Shown: piece by piece, positions 1 through 7,527 of the stretch
Layout: each line of letters starts with the position of its first letter
Position numbering within the stretch: the first letter of the stretch is position 1
Program-made: the position numbers and the translations under genes
Notes under the pieces: generated by a model
What the model was told of the DNA's origin: nothing
What the model saw: only the letters and a program-made list of their open reading frames with translations
The model's database searches: none
Assembly (NCBI GenBank): GCA_944391365.1
Contig: CALXTH010000112.1
Span: 1 to 14,502 of the forward strand
Source of the DNA: an uncultured Alphaproteobacteria bacterium
GTDB taxonomy: Bacteria; Pseudomonadota; Alphaproteobacteria; RF32; CAG-239
Direction: 5' to 3'
Length of the DNA: 14,502 bases

Positions 1-1227
1 AATAACATCGAAAATCGTGATATCTGGGAATTAAACCTGGCGTTGACGCCGGAGGAACAGGCGTTGTTTGTGGCGCATTTGTGGGAGGTGGGACATACGC
101 AGACCAGATATTATTTCTTTTCGCAAAATTGTTCATATATGTTGTTGGAAATGCTGGATGCGGTGCGGCCGGCGTTGAAACTGGCCGATGATTTTCCCGT
201 ACAGGCTATTCCACTGGATACGCTCAAGGCGGTTTACCGGCGTCCCGGGCTGGTTAAGCGTGTTCATTACCGTCCGTCACGGCAGGCGAAGATTGTTCAT
301 CACTATAAGCAGATGAATCCGGCACAGCGGGAGGCTTTTGTCCGTGCAATTAAGGAGCAGGATTATACTTTTTCCGGCTTGACGGAGGAAGAGGCGGCCG
401 GCGCAGCCGAGGCGGCTTATCAATATGTGCAGTATCAGCAGGTGGCCGGGGATTTGGAGCTGGCGGATTATCGCAACCGCAGTTTCAAGCTGTTACTGGT
501 TAGAAATAAACTTAAAGTAAAAGATAATTTTGAGCCGTTAACCAACGGAGAAAAGCCAATGAATGCCCATGAGTCCAAAAGAGCGGTGTTTGGTGCCGGG
601 GTGCGCAACGGGCAGGGATTTCAGGAGTTTCAGCTGCGGCCGGCGTATCATTCCCTGACGGATAACGGATATGGGTTATTGGGCGGGGCGGAGATTAATT
701 TTTTGAATTTGCGCTTTCGGCATTATGATCATGACAATAATTATGTTTTACAGGATTTTGATATTCTGGGGATTAAGTCGCTGTCGCCGGTGAATGAGAT
801 GTTTATGCCTTATTCTTATCATATTCAATGGGGAATAAACCGCGAGATGAATCCCGAAACAGGGGAGGAGGGATATGTTTCAAATCTGGTGGTCGGCGGC
901 GGTTTTACTTTTGAGCCCTGGGAGAATACGTTCTTGTTTGTTATGTTGAACAATCATGGAGCGTATGGCGGTTTTTTGCCGCACAATCAATATTTGGGAC
1001 TGGGGGCCGTTGCCGGAATTTATGGCGACTGGGATAAGTGGAAGTTATTGGCTCAGGCCGAAAAAGTTTGGGCGACGACGAATTATGGTTCAAAAATCAG
1101 ATATGATGTTGAGGCGGCTTATGCTTTGTCAAAAGACTGGGCGGTGGCGCTGAATTATAAATATGAGCAAAACCGGGGCCGCTACGATGTGGATGAGAGT
1201 ATGCTCGGGCTGCGTTATTATTTTTAA
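1..1227 (+). CDS. DUF4105 / Lnb N-terminal-domain family envelope protein, 5'-truncated by window edge
   Basis: The frame is open from base 1, so the gene starts upstream; the TTG at 43 is an internal leucine codon. The visible part is about 408 residues. The first part carries the hallmark of the DUF4105 family (now named Lnb N-terminal periplasmic domain): aromatic residues leading into N-C-S-Y at 127-138, whose Cys is the likely key residue of this thiol-hydrolase-like fold. The second half (from about 560) alternates short amphipathic strands rich in Tyr, Phe, Trp and Gly with polar turns, and the protein ends in Tyr-Tyr-Phe. A C-terminal Phe is the usual outer-membrane beta-barrel signature. 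I infer a periplasmic catalytic domain fused to a C-terminal barrel. Some family relatives are implicated in lipoprotein N-acylation; that activity is not shown here. The HAD gene follows after 15 nt, so co-transcription is likely. Confidence 0.75.
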   Translation, partial: NNIENRDIWELNLALTPEEQALFVAHLWEVGHTQTRYYFFSQNCSYMLLEMLDAVRPALKLADDFPVQAIPLDTLKAVYRRPGLVKRVHYRPSRQAKIVHHYKQMNPAQREAFVRAIKEQDYTFSGLTEEEAAGAAEAAYQYVQYQQVAGDLELADYRNRSFKLLLVRNKLKVKDNFEPLTNGEKPMNAHESKRAVFGAGVRNGQGFQEFQLRPAYHSLTDNGYGLLGGAEINFLNLRFRHYDHDNNYVLQDFDILGIKSLSPVNEMFMPYSYHIQWGINREMNPETGEEGYVSNLVVGGGFTFEPWENTFLFVMLNNHGAYGGFLPHNQYLGLGAVAGIYGDWDKWKLLAQAEKVWATTNYGSKIRYDVEAAYALSKDWAVALNYKYEQNRGRYDVDESMLGLRYYF

Positions 1228-1242
1228 GTAAGGAATTAAGTC

Positions 1243-1878
1243 ATGCGGATAAAATATTGTATTTGGGATGTCGGCAATGTGGTTTATGGTTATTCGCTTG
1301 ACCCGTTGCACCGGTGGGTGGCGGAGCGGACGGAAAAGCCGGAGATGTTTGCCGAAAGAAAGGGAAAATTCAGTTTTAATGATTATATGACGGGGCGGAT
1401 TTCATTTGCGGAGATGTGTCGGAATTTGGGCTCATTTTATGGCGTTCCCGAGGAACAGGGCAATGCGGCGGCGATAAACAGGGCTTTGTTCCGCGGGGTC
1501 GGTTCATATTATCAGGAGACCCGGCAGGCAATGGCTGCGCTTAAGAGCAAAGGAATTCAAAATTGTTTATTGTCGAATGCGCTGCCGGTTTTGTCCGATA
1601 CGGCCGGGGTGGATGAGTTCGTTCCCAAAGAGAGGCAGTTTGCCTCTTATGATTTGGGATTATTGAAGCCTGATCCTGCAATTTATGAAGCTGTGCGCCG
1701 GCGGCTGGGGTGTACGTTTGCGGAGATGATGTTTGTTGATGACAAGCCCAAAAATGTTCAGGCAGCGGTCAGGCTCGATATTTATGGTATTATTTTTAAT
1801 CCGCAGACCATTCTGGCGGAGGTCAGCCGGGTGGCTCGGGAAGAACGGCCGATTATAAATTCTCGTGGCGGACGTTGA
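1243..1878 (+). CDS. HAD-superfamily hydrolase, YihX-like phosphatase (211 aa)
   Basis: Cytosolic HAD-family phosphatase. Motif I is W-D9-V-G-N near the N-terminus, with the nucleophile Asp9; the usual second Asp is Gly, as in YihX-type members that read DLGN. Motif II is LLSNA (Ser111), motif III is Lys142 in LGLLKPDP, and motif IV is VDD (Asp166/Asp167) followed by KPKNVQAA. The helical cap lies between motifs I and II, i.e. subfamily I. E. coli YihX acts on glucose-1-phosphate; the substrate here is not known. The start is supported by AAGGAA at 1230-1235, 7 nt before ATG. It sits 15 nt behind the DUF4105 gene and is probably in the same transcript. The next gene has its own promoter. Confidence 0.85.
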   Translation: MRIKYCIWDVGNVVYGYSLDPLHRWVAERTEKPEMFAERKGKFSFNDYMTGRISFAEMCRNLGSFYGVPEEQGNAAAINRALFRGVGSYYQETRQAMAALKSKGIQNCLLSNALPVLSDTAGVDEFVPKERQFASYDLGLLKPDPAIYEAVRRRLGCTFAEMMFVDDKPKNVQAAVRLDIYGIIFNPQTILAEVSRVAREERPIINSRGGR

Positions 1879-1887
1879 TTAAAGGAC

Positions 1888-1916
1888 TTGCAATTTCGGG
1901 GCAATGTGTTTATCTT
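1888..1916 (+). promoter_or_regulatory. Sigma-70 promoter for yqeY-dnaG
   Basis: A -35 box TTGCAA (1888-1893) and a -10 box TATCTT (1911-1916) are separated by exactly 17 nt. The predicted start is near 1923, leaving a leader of about 29 nt before the yqeY start. It lies right after the HAD stop codon and marks the start of a new transcription unit. Confidence 0.6.
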
Positions 1917-1951
1917 AAAGACAATTTGGTTATTTTTTTATGGAGGTTGAT

Positions 1952-2401
1952 ATGTTAAGAGAAAATTTGCAAAAAGCTTTGAAAGAATCAATGCTGGCTA
2001 AAGATACGCAGAGAGTCAGCGCGGTTCGTCTGATTATTGCGGGAATGAAAGAGAAAGACGTCGATGCCCGCGGCAAGGGGCAGAAAGAGGCCTCAGAGGC
2101 GGATTTGATGGCGATGATGCAGACGATGATCAAGCAGCGCCGCGACTCTATAGAGATGTATCTTAAGGGCAACAGACAGGATCTGGCTGACAAAGAGCAG
2201 GCTGAAATTAATGTTATTGAGACTTTTCTGCCCAAACAGATGAATGAAGAGGAGATGCTGGCCGCGGTGAAAGTGGTTGTGGCCGAGACCGGTGCATCCT
2301 CAATGAAAGATATGGGAAAAATCATGGGTGTCTTGAAAACAAAATATGCCGGGCAGATGGATATGGGAAAGGTTTCCGGGATTATTAAAAGCCTGTTTTA
2401 G
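1952..2401 (+). CDS. yqeY: GatB/YqeY domain-containing protein (149 aa)
   Basis: Small cytosolic protein matching the YqeY family over its whole length. The N-terminus MLRENLQKALKESMLAKD, followed by a V-R-L-I segment, is typical, as is IETFLPKQM in the middle and the C-terminal G-K-x-M-G-x-L-K region. YqeY resembles the tRNA-binding tail domain of GatB, so a role in tRNA-dependent amidation or another tRNA process is usually proposed, without firm proof. An ATG lies four codons upstream at 1940, but GGAGG at 1942-1946 lies 5 nt before the ATG at 1952, so 1952 is the better start. The position directly upstream of dnaG and rpoD is common in alphaproteobacteria and suggests co-expression with them. 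Confidence 0.88.
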   Translation: MLRENLQKALKESMLAKDTQRVSAVRLIIAGMKEKDVDARGKGQKEASEADLMAMMQTMIKQRRDSIEMYLKGNRQDLADKEQAEINVIETFLPKQMNEEEMLAAVKVVVAETGASSMKDMGKIMGVLKTKYAGQMDMGKVSGIIKSLF

Positions 2402-2435
2402 TTTTTGAGCCGGTGCGGAGCGGCAGGACTGACTG

Positions 2436-4280
2436 ATGGCGGATTTGCAGAAATTTATAGACGAGCTGCGGGCAAAGGTGTCGATCGTGGATGTGGTCGG
2501 TGCCAAGGTCAAGCTTGTGCGCAAAGGGCGTGAGTATCAGGCCTGTTGTCCGTTTCATAATGAAAAAACGCCATCTTTTACCGTTAATGAAGCCAAGGGG
2601 TTTTATCACTGCTTCGGTTGCGGGGCGCACGGGGATATTGTCAAGTTTGAGATGGAGGCCAACGGGCTTCCATTTCTTGACGCCCTGAAAAAACTGGCCG
2701 ATAAGGCCGGGATGGAGATGCCCAAGCTGAGTCATGAAAAGCATGTGCAGGCCGAAGAGCGCAAGACCCTGTATGAAATTATGGAAATGGCCGTGCAGTA
2801 CTTTGAACGCTGTTTGCGGCTGCCGGAGGGGCGTCACGGACTGGAATATTTTTATAACCGCGGATTTGGTGATGATATTCTGAAAAAATTCCGGCTTGGT
2901 TATGCTCCGGCAAACAACGGTTTGAAGGCCTGGCTGGCGTCCAAAGGGGTCAGTGAGCATGAGATGATTGAACTGGGGCTGGCGGCGATGTCTTCACGGG
3001 AAGGATCAAACCGGGTGTTTGATTTTTTTCGTGACCGGGTGATTATTCCGATTTTTGACAAGGCCAACCGGCCGATTGCTTTTGGCGGGCGGGTGATGAA
3101 TGACGGGCAGCCCAAGTATCTGAACTCTCCGGAGACGCCTATTTTTAACAAGCGGCATGTGCTTTATAATCTCAACAATGCCCGGGACAAGGGATATGAG
3201 GCAAAAAATATTATTGTTTGCGAAGGGTATATGGATGTGATTGCGCTCAGCAAATATGGTTTTGAGTATGCGGTGGCGCCGCTCGGGACAGCTTTGACCG
3301 AAGACCAGATTGCCGAGGCGTGGAAAGTGTGCAATGAGCCGACATTGTGTTTTGACGGCGACGGGGCCGGTATTCGGGCGGCAATCCGTTCGGTTGACAG
3401 GGCTTTGCCGATTTTGAAACCGGGGTATTCGCTGAAATATGTTTTTTTGCCGGATAAACAGGATCCGGATGAGTTTTTGAAAGACAAGGGGCGTGATGCT
3501 TTTGCCGAGTATTTGAACGAGACAACGCCTCTGGTCGATTTGCTGTGGAAGAAAAATACCGAGAATGTGCCGCAGTCAACCCCCGAACAGAAGGCGTTGA
3601 TTGAAAAAAATATTTTTGATGAAGTGGCCAAAATAACCAATGAGCAGGTCAGGGGTTATTATCATCAGGCAATGAAAGAGCGGGTCTACAATGAGCTGGG
3701 ACGGGGGGCCTGGCGGCAGTCTTATGCCCGGAAAAGGCCTTTTGACAAGTCCGGTGTGAAAAAAGACGGTGTTTATCCGTCGGGGGTGAAGCTCGAGGTT
3801 GTCCGCCCAAAGACCAGTTTGGATGAACTGGTGGTCAAGTTTATTTTATCGGCGATGATTTTTTATCCGGAGCTGGTTGCCGAGTATGAGGAAAAAATGT
3901 CGATGTTTGCCATGCCCAATCCGCAGTTGCAGAAGCTGTTTGAGGCAATGGCGGAGGTGTATGCCGCCCGGGGAGAGGAAGAGGGGTTTGACAGTGCCGG
4001 TATGCGTGAGGCGTTGTCGGCCTCGGGGTTTGGCAAAGATTTGGCGGCTTTGTGGGAATTGAAGATGTTCTGTCTGCAAAAGCCGTTGCAGAATACGCTG
4101 CGTCATGAGATTGAGACAAAAATGCTTGAGGTTCAGGTGCGGCAGCTGGATGCCGAAATTAAGGAATATATGAATAAACTGGCGAATTCTGATCATTTTT
4201 CAGAAGAAGAATATCAGTATTATCAAAATCTGAAAAAAGAGCGGCAGGCTCTGATTGACAGCGGCAGTGCGGTTGATTAA
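2436..4280 (+). CDS. dnaG: DNA primase DnaG (614 aa)
   Basis: Primase that lays RNA primers at the replication fork and works with the DnaB helicase. The N-terminal CHC2 zinc domain is complete: Cys38, His41, Cys59 and Cys62, in the patterns CPFH and HCFGC. The core follows, with conserved GGRV, KYLNSPETP and F-x-K. The TOPRIM catalytic motifs are VCEGYMD (Glu263) and FDGDGAG (Asp307, Asp309), followed by QDPDEFL. The C-terminal third (about 450-614) is the variable helicase-binding region, ending in charged helices. The length is normal for the family. ATG 2436 has AGGA at 2425-2428 as ribosome binding site, 7 nt upstream. It follows yqeY by 34 nt and precedes rpoD, the classic macromolecular-synthesis arrangement. 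Nothing is missing or disrupted. Confidence 0.97.
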   Translation: MADLQKFIDELRAKVSIVDVVGAKVKLVRKGREYQACCPFHNEKTPSFTVNEAKGFYHCFGCGAHGDIVKFEMEANGLPFLDALKKLADKAGMEMPKLSHEKHVQAEERKTLYEIMEMAVQYFERCLRLPEGRHGLEYFYNRGFGDDILKKFRLGYAPANNGLKAWLASKGVSEHEMIELGLAAMSSREGSNRVFDFFRDRVIIPIFDKANRPIAFGGRVMNDGQPKYLNSPETPIFNKRHVLYNLNNARDKGYEAKNIIVCEGYMDVIALSKYGFEYAVAPLGTALTEDQIAEAWKVCNEPTLCFDGDGAGIRAAIRSVDRALPILKPGYSLKYVFLPDKQDPDEFLKDKGRDAFAEYLNETTPLVDLLWKKNTENVPQSTPEQKALIEKNIFDEVAKITNEQVRGYYHQAMKERVYNELGRGAWRQSYARKRPFDKSGVKKDGVYPSGVKLEVVRPKTSLDELVVKFILSAMIFYPELVAEYEEKMSMFAMPNPQLQKLFEAMAEVYAARGEEEGFDSAGMREALSASGFGKDLAALWELKMFCLQKPLQNTLRHEIETKMLEVQVRQLDAEIKEYMNKLANSDHFSEEEYQYYQNLKKERQALIDSGSAVD

Positions 4281-4336
4281 CGATTATTTTATAAATCATG
4301 TGCTATAAAGCAGTTCGGAATTTTCGGATACGGTAC

Positions 4337-4365
4337 TTGACAAATTAATGAAAAAATATTAAAAG
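4337..4365 (+). promoter_or_regulatory. Possible internal promoter upstream of rpoD
   Basis: A perfect -35 TTGACA (4337-4342) is followed after 17 nt by TAAAAG (4360-4365), a weak -10. A second candidate is an extended -10 (TG at 4301-4302, TATAAA at 4304-4309) without a good -35. A separate promoter between dnaG and rpoD is usual, and the 157-nt spacer leaves room for one, but the exact site is uncertain. Confidence 0.35.
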
Positions 4366-4437
4366 GTTGCAAGCTAGCTTTATAAAGGAGTCGGTCGGCT
4401 CCGGTGTTTGTTTTTAAAATCGGTTTTAAGGAACGAC

Positions 4438-6519
4438 ATGTCAGATATTGATAATCAGGACTTTTATGACGGGAGCGCCGCAGACGCCCCTTTGATTGAT
4501 TCTTTGGGCAGTGCTGTCAAACGTCTGATCGACAAGGGCAGGGCGAGGGGGTATATTACCGTTGAAGAGCTTAATAAGGCCTTGCCTTCGGAGCGGGAGT
4601 CTTCCGAGCAGATTGAAGATATTATGACTGAGATTTCCGATCTGGGCATCAGTATTGTTTCAGAGGCTGATGCCGACAGCGGCGAAGGTGATGACGATGA
4701 TGTTGTCGAAGAATATGAAGACTCAGGAAATTTTGACGAGAAAGAACTTGGCCGCTCGGATGATCCGGTCAGAATGTATCTGAAAGAAATGGGCAATGTC
4801 GAGTTGTTGTCCCGGGAAGGGGAAATTGCCATTGCCAAGCGAATCGAGGCCGGAAAAACCGTGATGATTGACGGTTTGTGTGAGAGCCCGATGACGCTGA
4901 AAGCGATTGCCGCCTGGCGGGATGATTTGATTGAAGGCAAAATGCAGCTGCGTGACATCGTCGATTTGGAAATGATGTATGGCGATGATGCCGAAGCACT
5001 GGCTTATGATGATGAAGACACGCAGGTCGATGATTTGTCAAAGGTGGCCGAAGAGCTGGAAAATAAAGAAAATCTTGATGATATAGATGAAGATCTGGAA
5101 GGCGAAATCGATCTGGATGATACGGTGGAAGATGATGATGAGGAGGAGGAAGACGAGTCCGATTCAATAGATGATGACGATGATGCTGATGCCGAAGATG
5201 ATGAAGAGCATGAAGACGAGGATGATGAAGACGGTATGGGCGGTCGTACGGCCGCGTCTGTCTCCGCTATGGAAGAGGCGTTGATGGCGCCGGTGCTCGA
5301 AATTCTGACAAAAATTTCAAGCTATTATGATGATTTGAAGAAAATCCAGTGTCAGCGGATTGAGGCGATTATTGCCGGGAAAAAACTGCAGCCGGCAACG
5401 GAAGAGAAATATTTTCAGGTTAAGCGCGAGTTGGTGGAACTGATGAGTTCCATTCATTTGAACGCATCCCGGATTGAGCAACTGGTTGAGCAGTTGAATG
5501 AGCTTAACCGCCGTTTGATGGGACTGGAAGGAAAGTTGATGCGTTATGCCTTGTCATGCAAGGTGAAGCGTGAAGACTTTTTGGCGGCATATCAGAAGTC
5601 TGAGCTTGATCCTAAGTGGTTGGAGAAAATTTCCAAGAAGACAGATAAGCATTGGAAAGCTTTTGTCGAAAAACATGGCAAAGAAGTCAGTGAGCTGAGG
5701 GAGTCCATTGCTCAGATGGCCACAGAGTGCGGGTTGCCGATTAATGAATATCGCCGGATGGTTGATACAATCAAAAAAGGCGAGCGTGAGGCTGACCGGG
5801 CGAAGAAAGAGATGATTGAGGCGAACTTGCGTCTGGTTATTTCCATTGCCAAAAAATATACCAATCGTGGTTTGCAGTTTCTGGATTTGATTCAGGAAGG
5901 AAACATCGGTCTGATGAAAGCCGTTGATAAGTTTGAATACCGCCGCGGTTATAAGTTTTCGACTTATGCAACCTGGTGGATCCGGCAGGCAATTACGCGT
6001 TCAATTGCCGATCAGGCGCGGACCATTCGTATTCCGGTTCATATGATTGAGACGATCAACAAGCTGGTGCGCACTTCCCGGCAGATGTTGGCGGAAATGG
6101 GGCGCGAGCCGACGCCGGAAGAAGTGGCCAAGCGTTTGTCTATGCCGATTGAAAAAGTCCGCAAGGTGATGAAAATTGCCAAAGAACCGGTTTCACTTGA
6201 GGCACCGGTCGGGGATGAGGAAGATTCTTCTCTGGGTGATTTTATTGCCGATGAGAGTGCTTTGCAGCCTTTGGATTCGGCTATTCATTCAAATCTGAAA
6301 GAGACTTGTACGCGGATTTTGTCATCGCTGACGCCGCGTGAGGAGCGTGTGCTGCGTATGCGTTTTGGTATCGGGATGAATACGGATCATACTTTGGAAG
6401 AAGTCGGGCAGCAGTTTAATGTGACCCGGGAACGTATTCGTCAGATTGAGGCCAAGGCTTTGCGCAAGTTGAAGCATCCGAGCCGTTCACGCAAGTTGCG
6501 TTCTTTCTTGGATCAATAA
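4438..6519 (+). CDS. rpoD: RNA polymerase primary sigma factor RpoD / sigma-70 (693 aa)
   Basis: Housekeeping sigma factor directing RNA polymerase to -35/-10 promoters. Region 1.1 spans roughly residues 15-75, including ITVEELNKALP. Region 1.2 starts near residue 109 with DPVRMYLKEMG. A long non-conserved region follows and holds an extreme Asp/Glu stretch at about 181-267. Regions 2.1-2.4 are at about 461-535, with FLDLIQEGNIGLMKAVDKF and STYATWWIRQAITR. Region 3 has GREPTPEEVAKRL. Region 4 is at about 631-690, with RVLRMRFGIG and the helix-turn-helix VTRERIRQIEAKALRKL. An upstream TTG (4408) would add ten residues, but AAGGAA at 4428-4433 sits 4 nt before ATG 4438, which also gives the usual short N-terminus. 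It is downstream of dnaG and could be read from the yqeY promoter as well as a local one. The C-terminus is complete. Confidence 0.97.
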   Translation: MSDIDNQDFYDGSAADAPLIDSLGSAVKRLIDKGRARGYITVEELNKALPSERESSEQIEDIMTEISDLGISIVSEADADSGEGDDDDVVEEYEDSGNFDEKELGRSDDPVRMYLKEMGNVELLSREGEIAIAKRIEAGKTVMIDGLCESPMTLKAIAAWRDDLIEGKMQLRDIVDLEMMYGDDAEALAYDDEDTQVDDLSKVAEELENKENLDDIDEDLEGEIDLDDTVEDDDEEEEDESDSIDDDDDADAEDDEEHEDEDDEDGMGGRTAASVSAMEEALMAPVLEILTKISSYYDDLKKIQCQRIEAIIAGKKLQPATEEKYFQVKRELVELMSSIHLNASRIEQLVEQLNELNRRLMGLEGKLMRYALSCKVKREDFLAAYQKSELDPKWLEKISKKTDKHWKAFVEKHGKEVSELRESIAQMATECGLPINEYRRMVDTIKKGEREADRAKKEMIEANLRLVISIAKKYTNRGLQFLDLIQEGNIGLMKAVDKFEYRRGYKFSTYATWWIRQAITRSIADQARTIRIPVHMIETINKLVRTSRQMLAEMGREPTPEEVAKRLSMPIEKVRKVMKIAKEPVSLEAPVGDEEDSSLGDFIADESALQPLDSAIHSNLKETCTRILSSLTPREERVLRMRFGIGMNTDHTLEEVGQQFNVTRERIRQIEAKALRKLKHPSRSRKLRSFLDQ

Positions 6520-6573
6520 CGACCTGAGACAGCTTGACCCCGTCGGCGACCTGAGGCAGGTCGATCCCATCGC
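6520..6573 (+). repeat. 27-bp tandem direct repeat (two imperfect copies) with a 7-bp hairpin
   Basis: Copy 1 is 6520-6546 and copy 2 is 6547-6573; I count 21 of 27 positions identical. Both begin CGACCTGAG-R-CAG. In copy 2, 6547-6563 forms a perfect hairpin (CGACCTG, loop AGG, CAGGTCG); copy 1 forms it poorly. The repeat begins 1 nt after the rpoD stop codon. Without a T-run it is not a standard terminator, but it could shield the rpoD mRNA 3' end. On the minus strand the 27-nt period reads as a nonapeptide DG-x-x-L-x-QV-x twice, so a coding remnant is the alternative. Confidence 0.6.
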
Positions 6574-6635
6574 TTAGCGGTAGAGGGATAGGGGCAAAGA
6601 GATGCACAGCGTGCAGATTGTGCCAGCGGAGAGAT

Positions 6636-6664
6636 AAAGGCTCGGGAGAAATTCTGAGCCTTTT
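6636..6664 (+). terminator. Intrinsic terminator-type hairpin downstream of rpoD, possibly bidirectional
   Basis: AAAGGCTC (6636-6643) pairs with GAGCCTTT (6656-6663), an 8-bp perfect stem whose interior AGAA/TTCT can pair further. The plus strand continues TTTTGG, a short T-run. On the minus strand it lies just beyond the stop codon of the gene remnant at 6672, so it may have served that gene and now also closes the rpoD transcript. Confidence 0.55.
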
Positions 6665-6671
6665 GGTTTAC

Positions 6672-6797
6672 CTAGAGGTTGAATACCAGGCGAACATAGG
6701 GGCTACCGTCGTTGGTGATGGCGCTGGTCATGAAGCCACTAGACATACCCACGATGTAGGGGTTGGTGTTGATGGTAGATGACCAATAATATTCATA
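6672..6797 (-). pseudogene. 3' remnant of a DUF1566/Lcl-type C-terminal domain gene
   Basis: The minus strand is open for 41 codons between an upstream stop (TCA at 6798-6800 on the plus strand) and a TAG (6672-6674), with no upstream start of its own. The peptide begins YEYYWSST, contains a glycine-bearing middle, and ends DGSPYVRLVFNL. An aromatic-W-S-S-T entry about 30 residues before a terminal Y-V-R-x-V is the pattern of the C-terminus of DUF1566/Lcl-type surface or pilus-associated domains. The rest of the gene is gone: the upstream sequence has stops and turns AT-rich. A terminator-like hairpin lies directly downstream on the same strand. I judge this a decayed or deleted gene tail; family assignment rests on recalled motifs only. 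Confidence 0.5.
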
Positions 6798-6905
6798 TCA
6801 ATTTCAAACTGCAATGTAAAATTTTAAATGAGTCTGGAATATAGGATTTCAACGGGGTGAGGGGAAAGAAAATATAATATTTTTTGAAATGACTTTATAA
6901 ATTTC

Positions 6906-6933
6906 TGGACAAAAAATAAAAGTGTGTTATAAA
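6906..6933 (+). promoter_or_regulatory. Sigma-70 promoter with extended -10
   Basis: TGGACA (6906-6911, one mismatch to consensus), 16 nt, then TATAAA (6928-6933) preceded by TG-n. The predicted start near 6940 lies after the ATG at 6936, which argues for the ATG at 6960 as start of the next gene. Confidence 0.6.
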
Positions 6934-6959
6934 AAATGGGTTTTTTAATTATTCTGTTT

Positions 6960-7418
6960 ATGAAAAAAGATATATTATTGTGTGTTTTGGCGGCGTTGGC
7001 TTGCGGTGGCAGTGTTTTGGAGACAAAGGCTCAATGTCAACGTGTCTGCGGTGAAGTTTGTTGTCAGAGAGAGTATCGTTTCCTGTTGGAAAATGAAGAT
7101 GTGGTGCTTATGCCTGAAATCGGGGTTCAGTTTGTTTGGTTTTCCCAATATGCCGAGCTTTATATTTTGAAGGCCGCCGAGCACAAAGTCACAGAGCTTC
7201 ATTTGAACGGAGAGGTGACAACGACATTGGCTCTTTCCGAGAATGTTTTGGCGGTTTATGGTATCGCCCAAATGGAGTGGGAAGATGATGTTCCGGTTTT
7301 GCTGGCCGAAAAGGACGGGGTGCGTTATTATGCCGATGTCTGGCAATATGACGACCGGGTTGAGCTTCGGGTGCTGGCCGGAGAAAAAATTATTTTTGAA
7401 AAATCATGGCATTCATGA
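6960..7418 (+). CDS. Exported protein of unknown function (152 aa)
   Basis: I do not recognise this protein. The N-terminus has two lysines, a hydrophobic stretch ILLCVLAALACG, and a likely signal peptidase I site after E-T-K-A, so the mature protein would begin Q-C-Q-R-V-C. Four cysteines cluster just after cleavage (C-x3-C-x3-CC), which could form disulfides in the periplasm. The rest looks like repeated beta-strands with alternating hydrophobic residues and Trp/Tyr, e.g. VQFVWFSQYAELYIL and VRYYADVWQYDD, suggesting a small all-beta periplasmic fold; that is inference. ATG 6936 is in frame, but transcription probably starts after it; neither start has a clear ribosome binding site. It has its own promoter and terminator, so it is a single-gene unit. 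Confidence 0.6.
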   Translation: MKKDILLCVLAALACGGSVLETKAQCQRVCGEVCCQREYRFLLENEDVVLMPEIGVQFVWFSQYAELYILKAAEHKVTELHLNGEVTTTLALSENVLAVYGIAQMEWEDDVPVLLAEKDGVRYYADVWQYDDRVELRVLAGEKIIFEKSWHS

Positions 7419-7424
7419 TTTTTG

Positions 7425-7447
7425 GGAGGGGTTTTCCCTCCTTTTTT
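7425..7447 (+). terminator. Intrinsic terminator
   Basis: GGAGGG (7425-7430), loop GTTTT, CCCTCC (7436-7441), then six T. It begins 7 nt after the stop codon of the preceding gene. Confidence 0.85.
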
Positions 7448-7449
7448 AT

Positions 7450-7478
7450 TTGACAAAAATTATTTTTTCTTATATGGT
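7450..7478 (+). promoter_or_regulatory. Sigma-70 promoter for the 147-aa gene
   Basis: Perfect TTGACA (7450-7455), 17 nt, then TATGGT (7473-7478). It starts 3 nt after the preceding terminator's T-run. The predicted start near 7485 excludes the in-frame ATG at 7474. Confidence 0.55.
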
Positions 7479-7527
7479 AAATGCCGTATTTTTTATTATT
7501 AATGTTATCATTTTATATTATTTTTTT

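Larger units (their letters stand above)
6520..6935. other. Intergenic stretch after rpoD without an intact gene
   Basis: These 416 nt hold, in order: a 27-bp tandem repeat with a hairpin, a small hairpin TGCAC-AGC-GTGCA (6603-6615), a terminator-type hairpin, the 3' remnant of a minus-strand gene, about 100 nt of AT-rich sequence in which I see nothing, and the promoter of the next gene. The part before about 6780 is visibly richer in G and C than the part after it, suggesting two different origins. Confidence 0.7.

Noticed and set aside
43..45. TTG as start codon of the first gene
   Set aside because: The frame is open upstream to base 1 and the upstream residues fit the same domain; there is no ribosome binding site.
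2385..2960. Long minus-strand ORF opposite dnaG
   Set aside because: Antisense to the conserved zinc-finger region of dnaG, with no promoter or ribosome binding site; a codon-bias shadow.
3164..3640. Minus-strand ORF of 158 codons opposite dnaG
   Set aside because: Antisense to the TOPRIM domain, with composition typical of a shadow frame.
4464..4958. Minus-strand Ser-rich ORF opposite rpoD
   Set aside because: The serine-rich sequence is just the antisense of acidic codons.
6416..6607. Minus-strand ORF of 63 codons overlapping the rpoD end
   Set aside because: Half lies antisense to the rpoD C-terminus and no start signal is visible; only the repeat-encoded part is odd, and it is reported as a repeat.
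6960..7010. Lipoprotein signal (A-L-A-C) in the 152-aa protein
   Set aside because: Position -3 is Ala and -2 is Leu, the reverse of a normal lipobox; a signal peptidase I site after T-K-A fits better.
7474..7527. N-terminal membrane anchor for the 147-aa protein from ATG 7474
   Set aside because: The ATG sits inside the predicted -10 box and the hydrophobic residues come from a T-rich spacer; kept only as an alternative.
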